The notes under the pieces were generated by a model, which worked only from the letters and a program-made list of their open reading frames with translations, did not search any database and was not told where the DNA came from. A DNA stretch of 64,000 nucleotides from Microbacterium sp. SZ1. GTDB taxonomy: Bacteria; Actinomycetota; Actinomycetes; Actinomycetales; Microbacteriaceae. The DNA lies in contig NZ_LPVV01000040.1 of the NCBI RefSeq assembly GCF_002362255.1, positions 186,001-250,000 on the forward strand, in the 5' to 3' direction. Position 1 is the stretch's first letter. Each line of letters opens with the position of its first letter. This document shows positions 1 through 7,383 of the stretch, piece after piece. The position numbers and the translations under genes were made by a program.

Positions 1-381
1 CTCGCGATCGACGAGGCCAAGAAGCTCGGCATCCCGGTCATCGGCATCCTCGACACGAACGCCGACCCCGACGACTTCCAGTACCCGATCCCCGGCAACG
101 ACGACGCGATCCGCTCCGTCTCGCTGCTGACGCGCATCATCGCCGACGCCGCGGCCGAGGGCCTGCAGCAGAAGCACAACCCCGAGTCGGGCGACGCCGA
201 GCCGCTGGCCGAGTGGGAGAAGGAGCTGCTCGCGACCCCCGCCGAGGAGGTCACCGAGGCTGAGACCGCTGAGACCCCCGCCGACGCCGCAGGCGCCGAG
301 GCTCACGACGAGGCGATCGCCGCCGCTTCCGGTGAGGAGACCGCCGAGGTCGCCGCCGCCGAGGCAGCAGACGCCAAGTAA
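1..381 (+). CDS. rpsB: 30S ribosomal protein S2, C-terminal part
   Basis: The last 126 codons of ribosomal protein S2, cut by the window edge and ending at TAA. The visible segment [23 protein letters not shown] is the conserved S2 core, followed by [11 protein letters not shown] and a helix ([13 protein letters not shown]). S2 binds the head of the 30S subunit and is needed for assembly and initiation. After about residue 75 of this fragment comes an Ala/Glu/Asp-rich acidic tail, typical of actinobacterial S2 and variable in length. It is followed 44 bases later by tsf, the usual rpsB-tsf order. Confidence 0.97.
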   Translation, partial: LAIDEAKKLGIPVIGILDTNADPDDFQYPIPGNDDAIRSVSLLTRIIADAAAEGLQQKHNPESGDAEPLAEWEKELLATPAEEVTEAETAETPADAAGAEAHDEAIAAASGEETAEVAAAEAADAK

Positions 382-425
382 TTCCGCGACCACCACACAC
401 ATCACGAAGCAAGGAGCCACCACAC

Positions 426-1253
426 ATGGCCAACTTCACCATCGCCGACCTCAAGGCGCTGCGTGAGCAGCTCGGCACGGGAATGGTCGACACCAAGAAG
501 GCGCTTGAGGAGGCCGACGGCGACGTCGAGAAGGCCACCGAGATCCTGCGCCTGAAGGGTGCGAAGGGCAACGCCAAGCGCGCCGACCGTTCCACCAGCG
601 AGGGCCTCGTCGTCGCTCGCGAGCAGGACGGCGCAGTGACGCTGATCGAGCTCGCCTGCGAGACCGACTTCGTCGCGAAGAACGAGCGCTTCATCGCGCT
701 GGCCGACAAGGTCGCCGACGCCGTCGCCGCTGTCAAGGCGGACTCCGTCGAGGCCGCGCTCGCGGCTCCGGCCGGTGACAAGAACGTCGAGACGGTCATC
801 TCGGAAGAGGCCGCCATCATCGGCGAGAAGGTCGAGCTGCGTCAGGTCCGCACCGTGACCGGCGACAAGGTCGAGGTGTACCTGCACCGCACCAGCAAGG
901 ACCTGCCGCCGCAGATCGGCGTCGTCGTCGCCTACTCGGGTGACGACGCCGAGACCGCGCGCAGCATCGCTCAGCACATCTCGTTCGCCAACCCGTCGTA
1001 CCTGTCCCGCGAGGACGTGCCGGCCGAGGCCGTCGAGAAGGAGCGCGAGATCGTCACCGAGATCTCTCGCAACGAGGGCAAGCCCGAGGCGGCTCTGCCC
1101 AAGATCGTCGAGGGCCGCGTCTCCGCGTTCATCAAGCAGGTCGCACTGCTCGAGCAGGACTACGCGAAGGACAACAAGCTCTCCGTCGCCCAGGTGGCGA
1201 AGGACGCCGGTATCACCGTGACGGACTTCGCGCGCTTCAAGGTCGGCGCGTAG
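426..1253 (+). CDS. tsf: Translation elongation factor Ts
   Basis: EF-Ts, 275 residues, the exchange factor that removes GDP from EF-Tu. The N-terminal UBA-like domain ([19 protein letters not shown]) is followed by the nucleotide-exchange motif TDFVAKN at residues 80-86 and the dimerisation core. The start has AAGGAG upstream at good spacing. It follows rpsB closely and was probably co-transcribed with it, and a strong hairpin lies directly downstream. Length and motifs are ordinary for the family. Confidence 0.98.
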   Translation: MANFTIADLKALREQLGTGMVDTKKALEEADGDVEKATEILRLKGAKGNAKRADRSTSEGLVVAREQDGAVTLIELACETDFVAKNERFIALADKVADAVAAVKADSVEAALAAPAGDKNVETVISEEAAIIGEKVELRQVRTVTGDKVEVYLHRTSKDLPPQIGVVVAYSGDDAETARSIAQHISFANPSYLSREDVPAEAVEKEREIVTEISRNEGKPEAALPKIVEGRVSAFIKQVALLEQDYAKDNKLSVAQVAKDAGITVTDFARFKVGA

Positions 1254-1261
1254 CACGGTCG

Positions 1262-1297
1262 AAGGGGTTCGGATCCACGTGGTCCGAACCCCTTCTT
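1262..1297 (+). terminator. Rho-independent terminator after tsf
   Basis: An inverted repeat begins nine bases after the tsf stop. AAGGGGTTCGGA pairs with TCCGAACCCCTT around a 9-base loop and is followed by CTTC. This separates the rpsB-tsf unit from pyrH. Confidence 0.85.
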
Positions 1298-1313
1298 CAT
1301 GCCCACGAGGCAG

Positions 1314-1319
1314 TATCTT
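1314..1319 (+). promoter_or_regulatory. Candidate -10 box for pyrH
   Basis: TATCTT lies between the tsf terminator and pyrH. The predicted leader is about 20 bases and contains GAGAGGA as ribosome binding site. No clear -35 is seen. Confidence 0.45.
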
Positions 1320-1344
1320 GAATCGGGACGAGAGGACAACACCC

Positions 1345-2061
1345 ATGACCGAACGCACCGGACGCCGCCGCGTCCTGCTCAAGCTCTCCGGAGAGGCGTT
1401 CGGCGCCGGGCAGCTCGGCGTCAACCCCGACGTGGTGAGCCAGATCGCGCGGGACATCGCTGCGGCCGTCGACCGCGTCGAGATCGCCATCGTCGTGGGC
1501 GGCGGCAACTTCTTCCGCGGAGCCGAGCTCAGTCAGCGCGGTATGGATCGCGGTCGTGCGGACTACATGGGAATGCTCGGCACCGTGATGAACGCGCTCG
1601 CGCTCCAGGACTTCCTCGAGCAGGCCGGCGCGCCGACGCGCGTGCAGTCCGCCATCTCGATGACCCAGGTCGCCGAGCCGTACATCCCGCGCCGCGCAGA
1701 GCGCCACATGGAGAAGGGCCGCGTCGTCATCTTCGGCGCCGGCGCCGGACTCCCGTACTTCTCCACCGACACGGTCGCCGCGCAGCGCGCGCTCGAGATC
1801 GGCGCCAAGGAGGTACTCGTCGCCAAGAACGGCGTCGATGCCATCTACACAGCAGATCCCAACAAGCACGCGGATGCCGAGCGCATCGACCGCGTCACCT
1901 ACCGAGACGCCCTGCAGCGCGGACTCAAGGTCGTCGACTCCACCGCGTTCAGCCTCTGCATGGACAACAACATGGACATGCGCGTGTTCGGCATGGAGCC
2001 CGCGGGCAATGTGACCAAGGCGCTGCTCGGCGAGCCGATCGGCACGCTCGTCACCGCGTGA
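1345..2061 (+). CDS. pyrH: UMP kinase
   Basis: Bacterial UMP kinase, 238 residues, phosphorylating UMP to UDP in pyrimidine nucleotide synthesis. It belongs to the amino acid kinase fold. Visible signatures are [13 protein letters not shown] at the N-terminus (phosphate loop), [10 protein letters not shown], and the C-terminal [20 protein letters not shown]. The ATG at 1345 follows GAGAGGA and gives the family's usual length. Upstream in-frame codons run through the terminator region and are unlikely to be translated. The position between tsf and frr is the standard bacterial order. Confidence 0.97.
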   Translation: MTERTGRRRVLLKLSGEAFGAGQLGVNPDVVSQIARDIAAAVDRVEIAIVVGGGNFFRGAELSQRGMDRGRADYMGMLGTVMNALALQDFLEQAGAPTRVQSAISMTQVAEPYIPRRAERHMEKGRVVIFGAGAGLPYFSTDTVAAQRALEIGAKEVLVAKNGVDAIYTADPNKHADAERIDRVTYRDALQRGLKVVDSTAFSLCMDNNMDMRVFGMEPAGNVTKALLGEPIGTLVTA

Positions 2062-2089
2062 CCTGACGGGCGTTCCGCGCCCGGCCCGA

Positions 2090-2095
2090 TAGAAT
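2090..2095 (+). promoter_or_regulatory. Candidate -10 box for frr
   Basis: TAGAAT in the gap between pyrH and frr. It would give a leader of about 23 bases containing ATAGGAG. This suggests frr can be transcribed independently of pyrH. Confidence 0.5.
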
Positions 2096-2124
2096 TCTTG
2101 AACACCCCGACGATAGGAGCCACC

Positions 2125-2679
2125 GTGATCGCGGACGTCCTCGCTGAAACCACCACTCGCATGGCGCGGGCGGTCGAAGCCGCCAAGGAGGACTTCTCCA
2201 CGGTGCGCACCGGGCGGGCGAACCCGCAGCTCTTCCAGAAGGTCCTGGTGGACTACTACGGCACGCCCACCCCGCTCGCGCAGCTCGCCTCCCTGGCCAA
2301 CCAGGAGGCTCGAACCCTCATCATCACGCCGTACGACAAGTCGGCGCTCAAGGCGATCGAGCAGGCTATCCGGGACATGCCGAACCTCGGCGCGAATCCG
2401 ACGAACGACGGCAACCTCGTGCGCGTCACCATGCCCGAGCTCACGGCCGAGCGCCGCAAGGAGTACGTCAAGCTCGTGAAGTCGAAGGCGGAGGACGCGA
2501 AGGTCCACGTCCGCGGCATCCGTCGCAAGTCCAAGGACGAGCTGGATGCGCTCAAGAGCGATCTCGGCGAGGACGAGATCGCCCGCGGCGAGAAAGAACT
2601 CGACGTCATCACGCGCCAGCACGTCGACCTCATCGACGACGCTCTCAAGCGCAAAGAGGCCGAACTCCTCGAGGTGTAG
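2125..2679 (+). CDS. frr: Ribosome recycling factor
   Basis: Ribosome recycling factor, 184 residues from the GTG at 2125, the normal length. With EF-G it splits post-termination ribosomes. Signatures include [10 protein letters not shown], the central [16 protein letters not shown] segment, and the C-terminal helix [22 protein letters not shown] chose GTG 2125 because AGGAG sits at proper spacing. An in-frame TTG at 2098 would add nine unconserved residues and overlap the predicted -10 box. cdsA follows after five bases. Confidence 0.96.
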   Translation: MIADVLAETTTRMARAVEAAKEDFSTVRTGRANPQLFQKVLVDYYGTPTPLAQLASLANQEARTLIITPYDKSALKAIEQAIRDMPNLGANPTNDGNLVRVTMPELTAERRKEYVKLVKSKAEDAKVHVRGIRRKSKDELDALKSDLGEDEIARGEKELDVITRQHVDLIDDALKRKEAELLEV

Positions 2680-2684
2680 GCGGT

Positions 2685-3839
2685 ATGTCCGACGATCGCA
2701 TCGGCGAAGGACCCGAGTCGCCGCAGACGCGCCGCGAAGCGCGTGACTCGGCGTCCGCTGCAGACGGAGCCCCCCTGGGTGACGCCGCGTTCCCCGGGTT
2801 CGACGCCGACAGCATCCCGCCGCGCCCACCGCTGCCGGCGGAGCCGGTGTCGGCGGAGCCGCCGGTCGTGCGCGCACCGACGCTGGCGACCGCCGACCAC
2901 AACGCGATCCGTGAGCAGTGGCGCGCCGCGCGCGACGAGTTCGGCACTCACGTCTCGCACGCGCGCGACCAGATCGACCTCGCCAACGAGCGCATCAAGG
3001 AGCGAACGGGTCGCGACCTGATCTTGGCGATCCTGATCGGCTTGGCCTTCGGTGCCGCGCTGCTCGCCTCGTTGCTGTTCATCAAGATCCTCTTCGTCCC
3101 GTTCGCCCTGGCGGCCGCTCTGCTGGGCGTCTACGAGCTCTCGCTGGCGTTGCGCGGCTCGGGTCGTCGGATCGACCTCGTTCCGCAGTTCATCGCTGCG
3201 GGCTGCCTTGTGCTCTCCGCCTACTTCCTCGATCTCTGGCTCGTCTGGGTGACGCTGTTCCTCGCGGTCGCCTTCGTCGTCGTGTGGCGCCTCATGGCAC
3301 AGATGGTCGCCAAGGACGGACGCACATACGGAGACGTGCTCGCGGACGCCGTCATCGGCGGATTTGTGCAGATCTACGTCCCGTTCCTCGCTGCGGTCGC
3401 GCTCATCCTTCTCGGTCAGGAGGGCGGCGAGTGGTGGGTGCTGAGCTTCATCGTGATCGCCGTCGTCGCTGACATCAGCGCGTATGCCGCCGGCCTCGCG
3501 TTCGGACGCCATCCGATGGCTCCGCGCATCAGCCCGAAGAAGACGTGGGAGGGCTTCGGCGGAGCCGTCGTGGGGTCGGTCGCCGCCGGAGTGCTGCTCG
3601 CCATCTACCTGCTCCAGCTGCCGTGGTGGATCGGCGTCATCTTCGGAGCTGCGATCCTCCTGTCGGCGACGCTGGGCGACCTCGGCGAGTCCATGCTGAA
3701 GCGCGACCTCGGGATCAAGGACATGAGCTCGTGGCTTCCGGGACACGGCGGTCTGCTCGACCGGCTCGACAGCATCCTGCCGTCGACGATCCCCGCTCTC
3801 TGCCTCTACTTCCTCTTCTCCTCCTGGACGGTGCTCTGA
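2685..3839 (+). CDS. cdsA: Phosphatidate cytidylyltransferase
   Basis: CDP-diacylglycerol synthase, 384 residues, making CDP-DAG from phosphatidate and CTP in the membrane. The first roughly 110 residues are a Pro/Ala-rich, probably cytoplasmic extension not found in the E. coli enzyme. About eight hydrophobic segments follow. The C-terminal family signature is clear: SPKKTWEGFGGAV, then KDMSSWLPGHGGLLDRLDS. It starts five bases after frr, and its TGA overlaps the next start codon (TGATG), so the genes are probably one operon. Confidence 0.95.
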   Translation: MSDDRIGEGPESPQTRREARDSASAADGAPLGDAAFPGFDADSIPPRPPLPAEPVSAEPPVVRAPTLATADHNAIREQWRAARDEFGTHVSHARDQIDLANERIKERTGRDLILAILIGLAFGAALLASLLFIKILFVPFALAAALLGVYELSLALRGSGRRIDLVPQFIAAGCLVLSAYFLDLWLVWVTLFLAVAFVVVWRLMAQMVAKDGRTYGDVLADAVIGGFVQIYVPFLAAVALILLGQEGGEWWVLSFIVIAVVADISAYAAGLAFGRHPMAPRISPKKTWEGFGGAVVGSVAAGVLLAIYLLQLPWWIGVIFGAAILLSATLGDLGESMLKRDLGIKDMSSWLPGHGGLLDRLDSILPSTIPALCLYFLFSSWTVL

Positions 3840-4420
3840 TGGCTACAGAAGAACGACTCGACTCGACACAGGTCGCCGATCCTCGTCCCGCCTTCTCGTT
3901 GACGACCGGACGCACGCGCGGATATCACCGCGCCGCCGTCGACACCTTCCTCGCCGCCGCCCGCACGGCGTTCGAGGGTGGCGGAGATCTCACCGCGGCC
4001 GACGTCCGGGTGGCGTCCTTCCCGCTGGTGAAGAACGGATACGTGATCTCGGAGGTCGACGCGGCTCTGGGACGGGTGGAGGACGCTCTCGCCGGCCGCG
4101 CCCGCGAGCAGTCCGTGCGTGAGAAGGGCGCCGGGGCCTGGGTCGAGGAGGCCAGGGCCGAGGCCCAGGTCATCCTGGACCACCTCGCCCGCCCCAAGCG
4201 CCACCGATTCGCGCGCACCGGAGTCCTGACGTTCGGCTATCGCGTCGACGAGGTCGACCACGTGGCTTCCCGCATAGTCCGGTACCTCCGCGACGGCGAA
4301 CCGCTGACCGCGGAGCAGCTGCGAGGCGCGGCGTTCCGAATGCAGCGTGGTGGGTACCGCGAAGAGCAGGTCGACGCTCTCCTCGACGCGACCATCGACG
4401 TGATCCTGGCTGTTCGCTGA
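3839..4420 (+). CDS. DivIVA-domain protein
   Basis: A 193-residue protein with two repeated units resembling the DivIVA N-terminal membrane-binding motif. One is near residue 20 (FSLTTGRTRGYHRAAVDTFL). The other follows residue 120 (FARTGVLTFGYRVDEVDHV, then FRMQRGGYREEQVDALLD). Such short repeats occur in actinobacterial proteins annotated as DivIVA-domain; full DivIVA/Wag31 has long coiled coils that are absent here. A role in cell wall or septum organisation is inferred from the domain and from coupling to cdsA. The precise function is unknown. Confidence 0.75.
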   Translation: MATEERLDSTQVADPRPAFSLTTGRTRGYHRAAVDTFLAAARTAFEGGGDLTAADVRVASFPLVKNGYVISEVDAALGRVEDALAGRAREQSVREKGAGAWVEEARAEAQVILDHLARPKRHRFARTGVLTFGYRVDEVDHVASRIVRYLRDGEPLTAEQLRGAAFRMQRGGYREEQVDALLDATIDVILAVR

Positions 4421-4468
4421 ACGTTTCCGTGGTCCATCCCGACCCGATTGGGTAGACTGCCCCCTATC

Positions 4469-5143
4469 GTGAACTCCCGAAACGACATGATCACCCATCG
4501 CAACGATCGCTCGCCGGTGCCCGCATCGCGAGTCCTCTCGCCGCGCGCAGGTACGCGACGCCGGGGGATCGTCGGGTTCTTCAGCGCACTCGCGGTCGTC
4601 GGATTCGCCGCGGCCATCGTCGCCCCGACCGGAGTGGCCCTCGCCGAGCAGCCCGTCGAGGCCGGCCCCGAGTCGGCGTACGCGGCGGCACTCGCCGACA
4701 CGCAGAACATCACGGTGACGGTCGAGGGCGCCGAGATCGCGCCCGTCCAGCGCGGCACGTTCTCGGTGTACGTGACGCCGAAGCCGACGCCGACTCCGAC
4801 CGTCGCCGCCAGCACCTTCGAGAAGTCGAGCTCCGGCGGCGGCGGACCGCTGTTCTACACGGGCGGTGGCGCGCCGGCCGAGTGGATGGCGGCGGCTGGC
4901 ATCGCCGAGTCCGACTGGGGCTACGTCGACTACATCGTGTCCCGGGAGAGCGGCTGGAACCCGAACGCGACGAACAAGTCGTCCGGAGCATGCGGCCTCG
5001 TGCAGGCGCTCCCGTGCAGCAAGGTGCCGGGCAACGGCTACGACCCGGTCGACAATCTCCGCTGGGCCACGGGATACGCGACGGGTCGCTACGGAAGCTG
5101 GGCCGGGGCCCACGCCTTCTGGACCAAGAACCACTGGTGGTGA
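4469..5143 (+). CDS. Secreted lysozyme-fold (SLT-like) protein
   Basis: A 224-residue exported protein. A long basic N-terminus is followed by a hydrophobic segment (GFFSALAVVGFAAAIVAPTGVALA), which is a signal peptide or anchor. A Pro/Thr linker (KPTPTPTV) and a Gly-rich stretch come next. The C-terminal lysozyme-like domain (about 140-224) has YIVSRESGWNPNATNKSSGACGLVQ with a candidate catalytic Glu, and ends in HAFWTKNHWW. This is the family of actinobacterial resuscitation/aggregation-promoting cell wall hydrolases. The GTG at 4469 lies 10 bases after a TAGACT box. ATG 4487 is an alternative start, and TTG 4448 would lie upstream of the promoter box. Confidence 0.8.
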   Translation: MNSRNDMITHRNDRSPVPASRVLSPRAGTRRRGIVGFFSALAVVGFAAAIVAPTGVALAEQPVEAGPESAYAAALADTQNITVTVEGAEIAPVQRGTFSVYVTPKPTPTPTVAASTFEKSSSGGGGPLFYTGGGAPAEWMAAAGIAESDWGYVDYIVSRESGWNPNATNKSSGACGLVQALPCSKVPGNGYDPVDNLRWATGYATGRYGSWAGAHAFWTKNHWW

Positions 5144-5152
5144 CCTCGGGTC

Positions 5153-5440
5153 ATGCCCCGTTCGCGCAGACGGCGTCCGGCGCGCCCTGACGCCGAGGAC
5201 TCCCTCGAGCGACTGCTCTCCTCCTGGAAGCGCACCGAGACGCGTCGCGGTGCCGAATGGACCGTTCAGCCCGTCTCGGCGGCCCAGGCGCAGAAGGAGT
5301 ACAGCTGTCCGGGCTGCGGGCGCGCCATCGCTCCGGGCATCCCACACGTCGTCGTGTGGCGCGCCGACGGCGTGCTCGGGGACGCCGCCGATCTGGCCGC
5401 GCGCAGACACTGGCATTCGCACTGTTGGAGGATCGGGTGA
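5153..5440 (+). CDS. Small zinc-ribbon protein, conserved
   Basis: A 95-residue basic protein. Its N-terminus is Arg-rich. The middle has a Cys pair (CPGCGRAI) and the C-terminus has HWHSHCW, so a CxxC plus His/Cys zinc site is likely. Homologues in actinobacteria are often labelled 'ATP/GTP-binding protein', but no P-loop is visible here. It overlaps the next start (GTGA). Function is unknown; nucleic acid binding is a guess from the charge and zinc motif. Confidence 0.7.
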   Translation: MPRSRRRRPARPDAEDSLERLLSSWKRTETRRGAEWTVQPVSAAQAQKEYSCPGCGRAIAPGIPHVVVWRADGVLGDAADLAARRHWHSHCWRIG

Positions 5441-6156
5441 GCATGGAAATCCGTGGACCGTTGGAACTGCCCGCCCGCCGCGAGGACATCGAACTCCGCA
5501 CGGCGGACGACCTCACCCTGGTGGGCGAGCTGTCGCTCCCCGAGACCGCTGAACCGATCGCCACTCTCGTGACGCTGCATCCGCTGCCGACGGCCGGTGG
5601 CTTCATGGACTCGCACATCCTGCGCAAGGCCGCCGCACGACTTCCCGCCCTCGCCGACCTCGCGGTGCTGCGGTTCAACACACGCGGAACGAGTTCACCG
5701 CGCGGCACCAGCGAGGGCGCCTTCGATGGGGGCGCCTCCGAGCGATTCGATGTCGCGGCGGCGATGGATTTCGCGCGCGAGCGCGCGCTTCCGCGCCCGT
5801 GGCTGCTCGGGTGGTCGTTCGGCACCGAGCTCGCGCTGAAGTACGGCCGCGAGCACGATGTCCAGGGCGTGATCCTGCTCTCCCCGCCGCTGCACCGCGC
5901 CACCGACGACGAGGTGGCCGCCTGGGCGGGCGACGGTCGCAAGGTCGTCGTCCTCGTGCCGGAGCTCGATGACTACCTGCGCCCGGAAGAGGCGCGCAAG
6001 CGCTTCTCGTCGATCCCGCACGCCGAGCTCATCGCGGTCGAGGGCGGCAAGCACCTGTGGGTGGGGGAGAGCCAGACCCGCCGCGTGCTCACCGAGATCG
6101 TCGCTGCGGTGAACCCCTCTGCCCTGCCGTTGCCGACGGAATGGCCATTGGCCTAG
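5437..6156 (+). CDS. Alpha/beta hydrolase
   Basis: A 239-residue alpha/beta hydrolase of the KANL3/Tex30-like group. Motifs are LVTLHPLPTAGG after strand 3, FNTRGTSSPRG, the nucleophile elbow GWSFGTELAL, the acid region VPELDDYLRPEEA, and a likely catalytic His in GGKHLWVG. No signal peptide is seen, so it is cytosolic; the substrate is unknown. GTG 5437 overlaps the preceding TGA and has GGAG six bases upstream. ATG 5443 is possible but too far from that site. It is convergent with the next gene, and both stop codons share a single CTAG. Confidence 0.85.
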   Translation: MSMEIRGPLELPARREDIELRTADDLTLVGELSLPETAEPIATLVTLHPLPTAGGFMDSHILRKAAARLPALADLAVLRFNTRGTSSPRGTSEGAFDGGASERFDVAAAMDFARERALPRPWLLGWSFGTELALKYGREHDVQGVILLSPPLHRATDDEVAAWAGDGRKVVVLVPELDDYLRPEEARKRFSSIPHAELIAVEGGKHLWVGESQTRRVLTEIVAAVNPSALPLPTEWPLA

Positions 6157-7202
6157 AGCTCGTTCATCCGCGGGATCAGCACCTGACGATAGATGATCAG
6201 GATGCTGGCGGCCACGGGGATCGCGATGAGCGCCCCGAGGAGCCCGAGGAGGCTGCCCCCGGCCAGAGCCGCGACGACGACGACCGCGCCGGGCACCGAC
6301 ACCGCCCGGCTCATGATGCGTGGGGAGATCACGTACGCCTCGATCTGCATGTAGATCAGGTAGTAGATCGCGGCGGCGATCGCCGTCGCGGGGGAGCCGA
6401 GACCGGGGATCAGGCAGACGAGGACGATGAGGGTGGACCCCGTGAGGGTCCCGACGAGCGGAATCAGCGAGAAGAAGAAGGCGACGACGGCGAGCACGGC
6501 GGGGAACGGCGCCTGGATGATCGACAGGAAGATCATGCTGAGCACGCCGTTGATCACGCCGAGCGACACCTGCCCCATGACGTAGTAGCCCACCGAGTCG
6601 GTGATCTGCTCGGAGAGGTCGATGAAGCGGTCGCGCTTCGACGCCGGAGCGAGCTGGTACACGGCTCGCTTGAGCGACGGCGTCGATGCCGTCAGGTAGA
6701 TCGTCAGGATCAGCACGATGAACGCGCCGAACAGGCCGGTCACCACGGACAGGCTCGCGTTGATGACGCGGTTGGTGATGTCGCCGAGGTTCGCGATGAC
6801 CCAGGCCTGCGCCTCCTGCAGCACGCGCTCGACGTCGAGGTTCGGGAACGCTCCGGTGATCCACTCCTCGATGTCGCCAAGCAGACTGGGGCGGCTGACG
6901 ATCACGGTGATCTGGCTCACGAGCTGCGAGATCTGATCGACGAGCACGGGGAGCACGATGAGAATGATCCCGGCGAAGATGCCCAGAACCGCGACGATCG
7001 TGACCAGCACGGCCGACCAGCGGGGGAGCCGACGCCGCTCGAGGAACGAGACGAGCGGGTCGAGCCCCAGACTCAGGAACAGCGCGGTGCCGACGTAGAG
7101 GAGCACCGTGGAGAGGCTCTGCACACTGGTGATGAGCAGGATCCCCAGTCCCACTCCGAGCGTCGCCACGAGGGCGGAGCGGAAGGGATTGTGGATCTTC
7201 AT
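6153..7202 (-). CDS. AI-2E family transporter (PerM-like)
   Basis: A 349-residue integral membrane protein of the AI-2E/PerM permease family. Two hydrophobic segments lie at the N-terminus (ALVATLGVGLGILLI, VLLYVGTALFLSLGLDPLVSFLERR). A helical region follows (GDIEEWITGAFPNLD...), then five or more C-terminal membrane segments including GALIAIPVAASILIIYRQV. Family members have been linked to autoinducer export or Na+/H+ antiport, so a substrate cannot be assigned. ATG 7202 has GAGGAG at proper spacing on the minus strand. The stop overlaps that of the convergent hydrolase. Confidence 0.9.
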   Translation of the reverse strand: MKIHNPFRSALVATLGVGLGILLITSVQSLSTVLLYVGTALFLSLGLDPLVSFLERRRLPRWSAVLVTIVAVLGIFAGIILIVLPVLVDQISQLVSQITVIVSRPSLLGDIEEWITGAFPNLDVERVLQEAQAWVIANLGDITNRVINASLSVVTGLFGAFIVLILTIYLTASTPSLKRAVYQLAPASKRDRFIDLSEQITDSVGYYVMGQVSLGVINGVLSMIFLSIIQAPFPAVLAVVAFFFSLIPLVGTLTGSTLIVLVCLIPGLGSPATAIAAAIYYLIYMQIEAYVISPRIMSRAVSVPGAVVVVAALAGGSLLGLLGALIAIPVAASILIIYRQVLIPRMNEL

Positions 7203-7321
7203 CTGTACTCCTCGGCAATCCGGTTGCTCAAGGTTATCCATCGCGCCGACGGAGCCGCGGCGCGACGTGCCGCCGGCGACCGCAGCCTCGTCCCTCGTGG
7301 GCAACACACAGGTGATTTCGC

Positions 7322-7327
7322 TAGTCT
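7322..7327 (+). promoter_or_regulatory. Candidate -10 box for the membrane/lipoprotein fusion gene
   Basis: TAGTCT lies in the 181-base gap between divergent genes. Transcription from it would give a leader of about 50 bases before the GAGGAG/GTG start at 7384. Confidence 0.45.
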
Positions 7328-7383
7328 GAAATGTCGAGTGTTGCGACTCGGGCGTGCGTCCGGGGCGCGTGAGGAGACTATTC

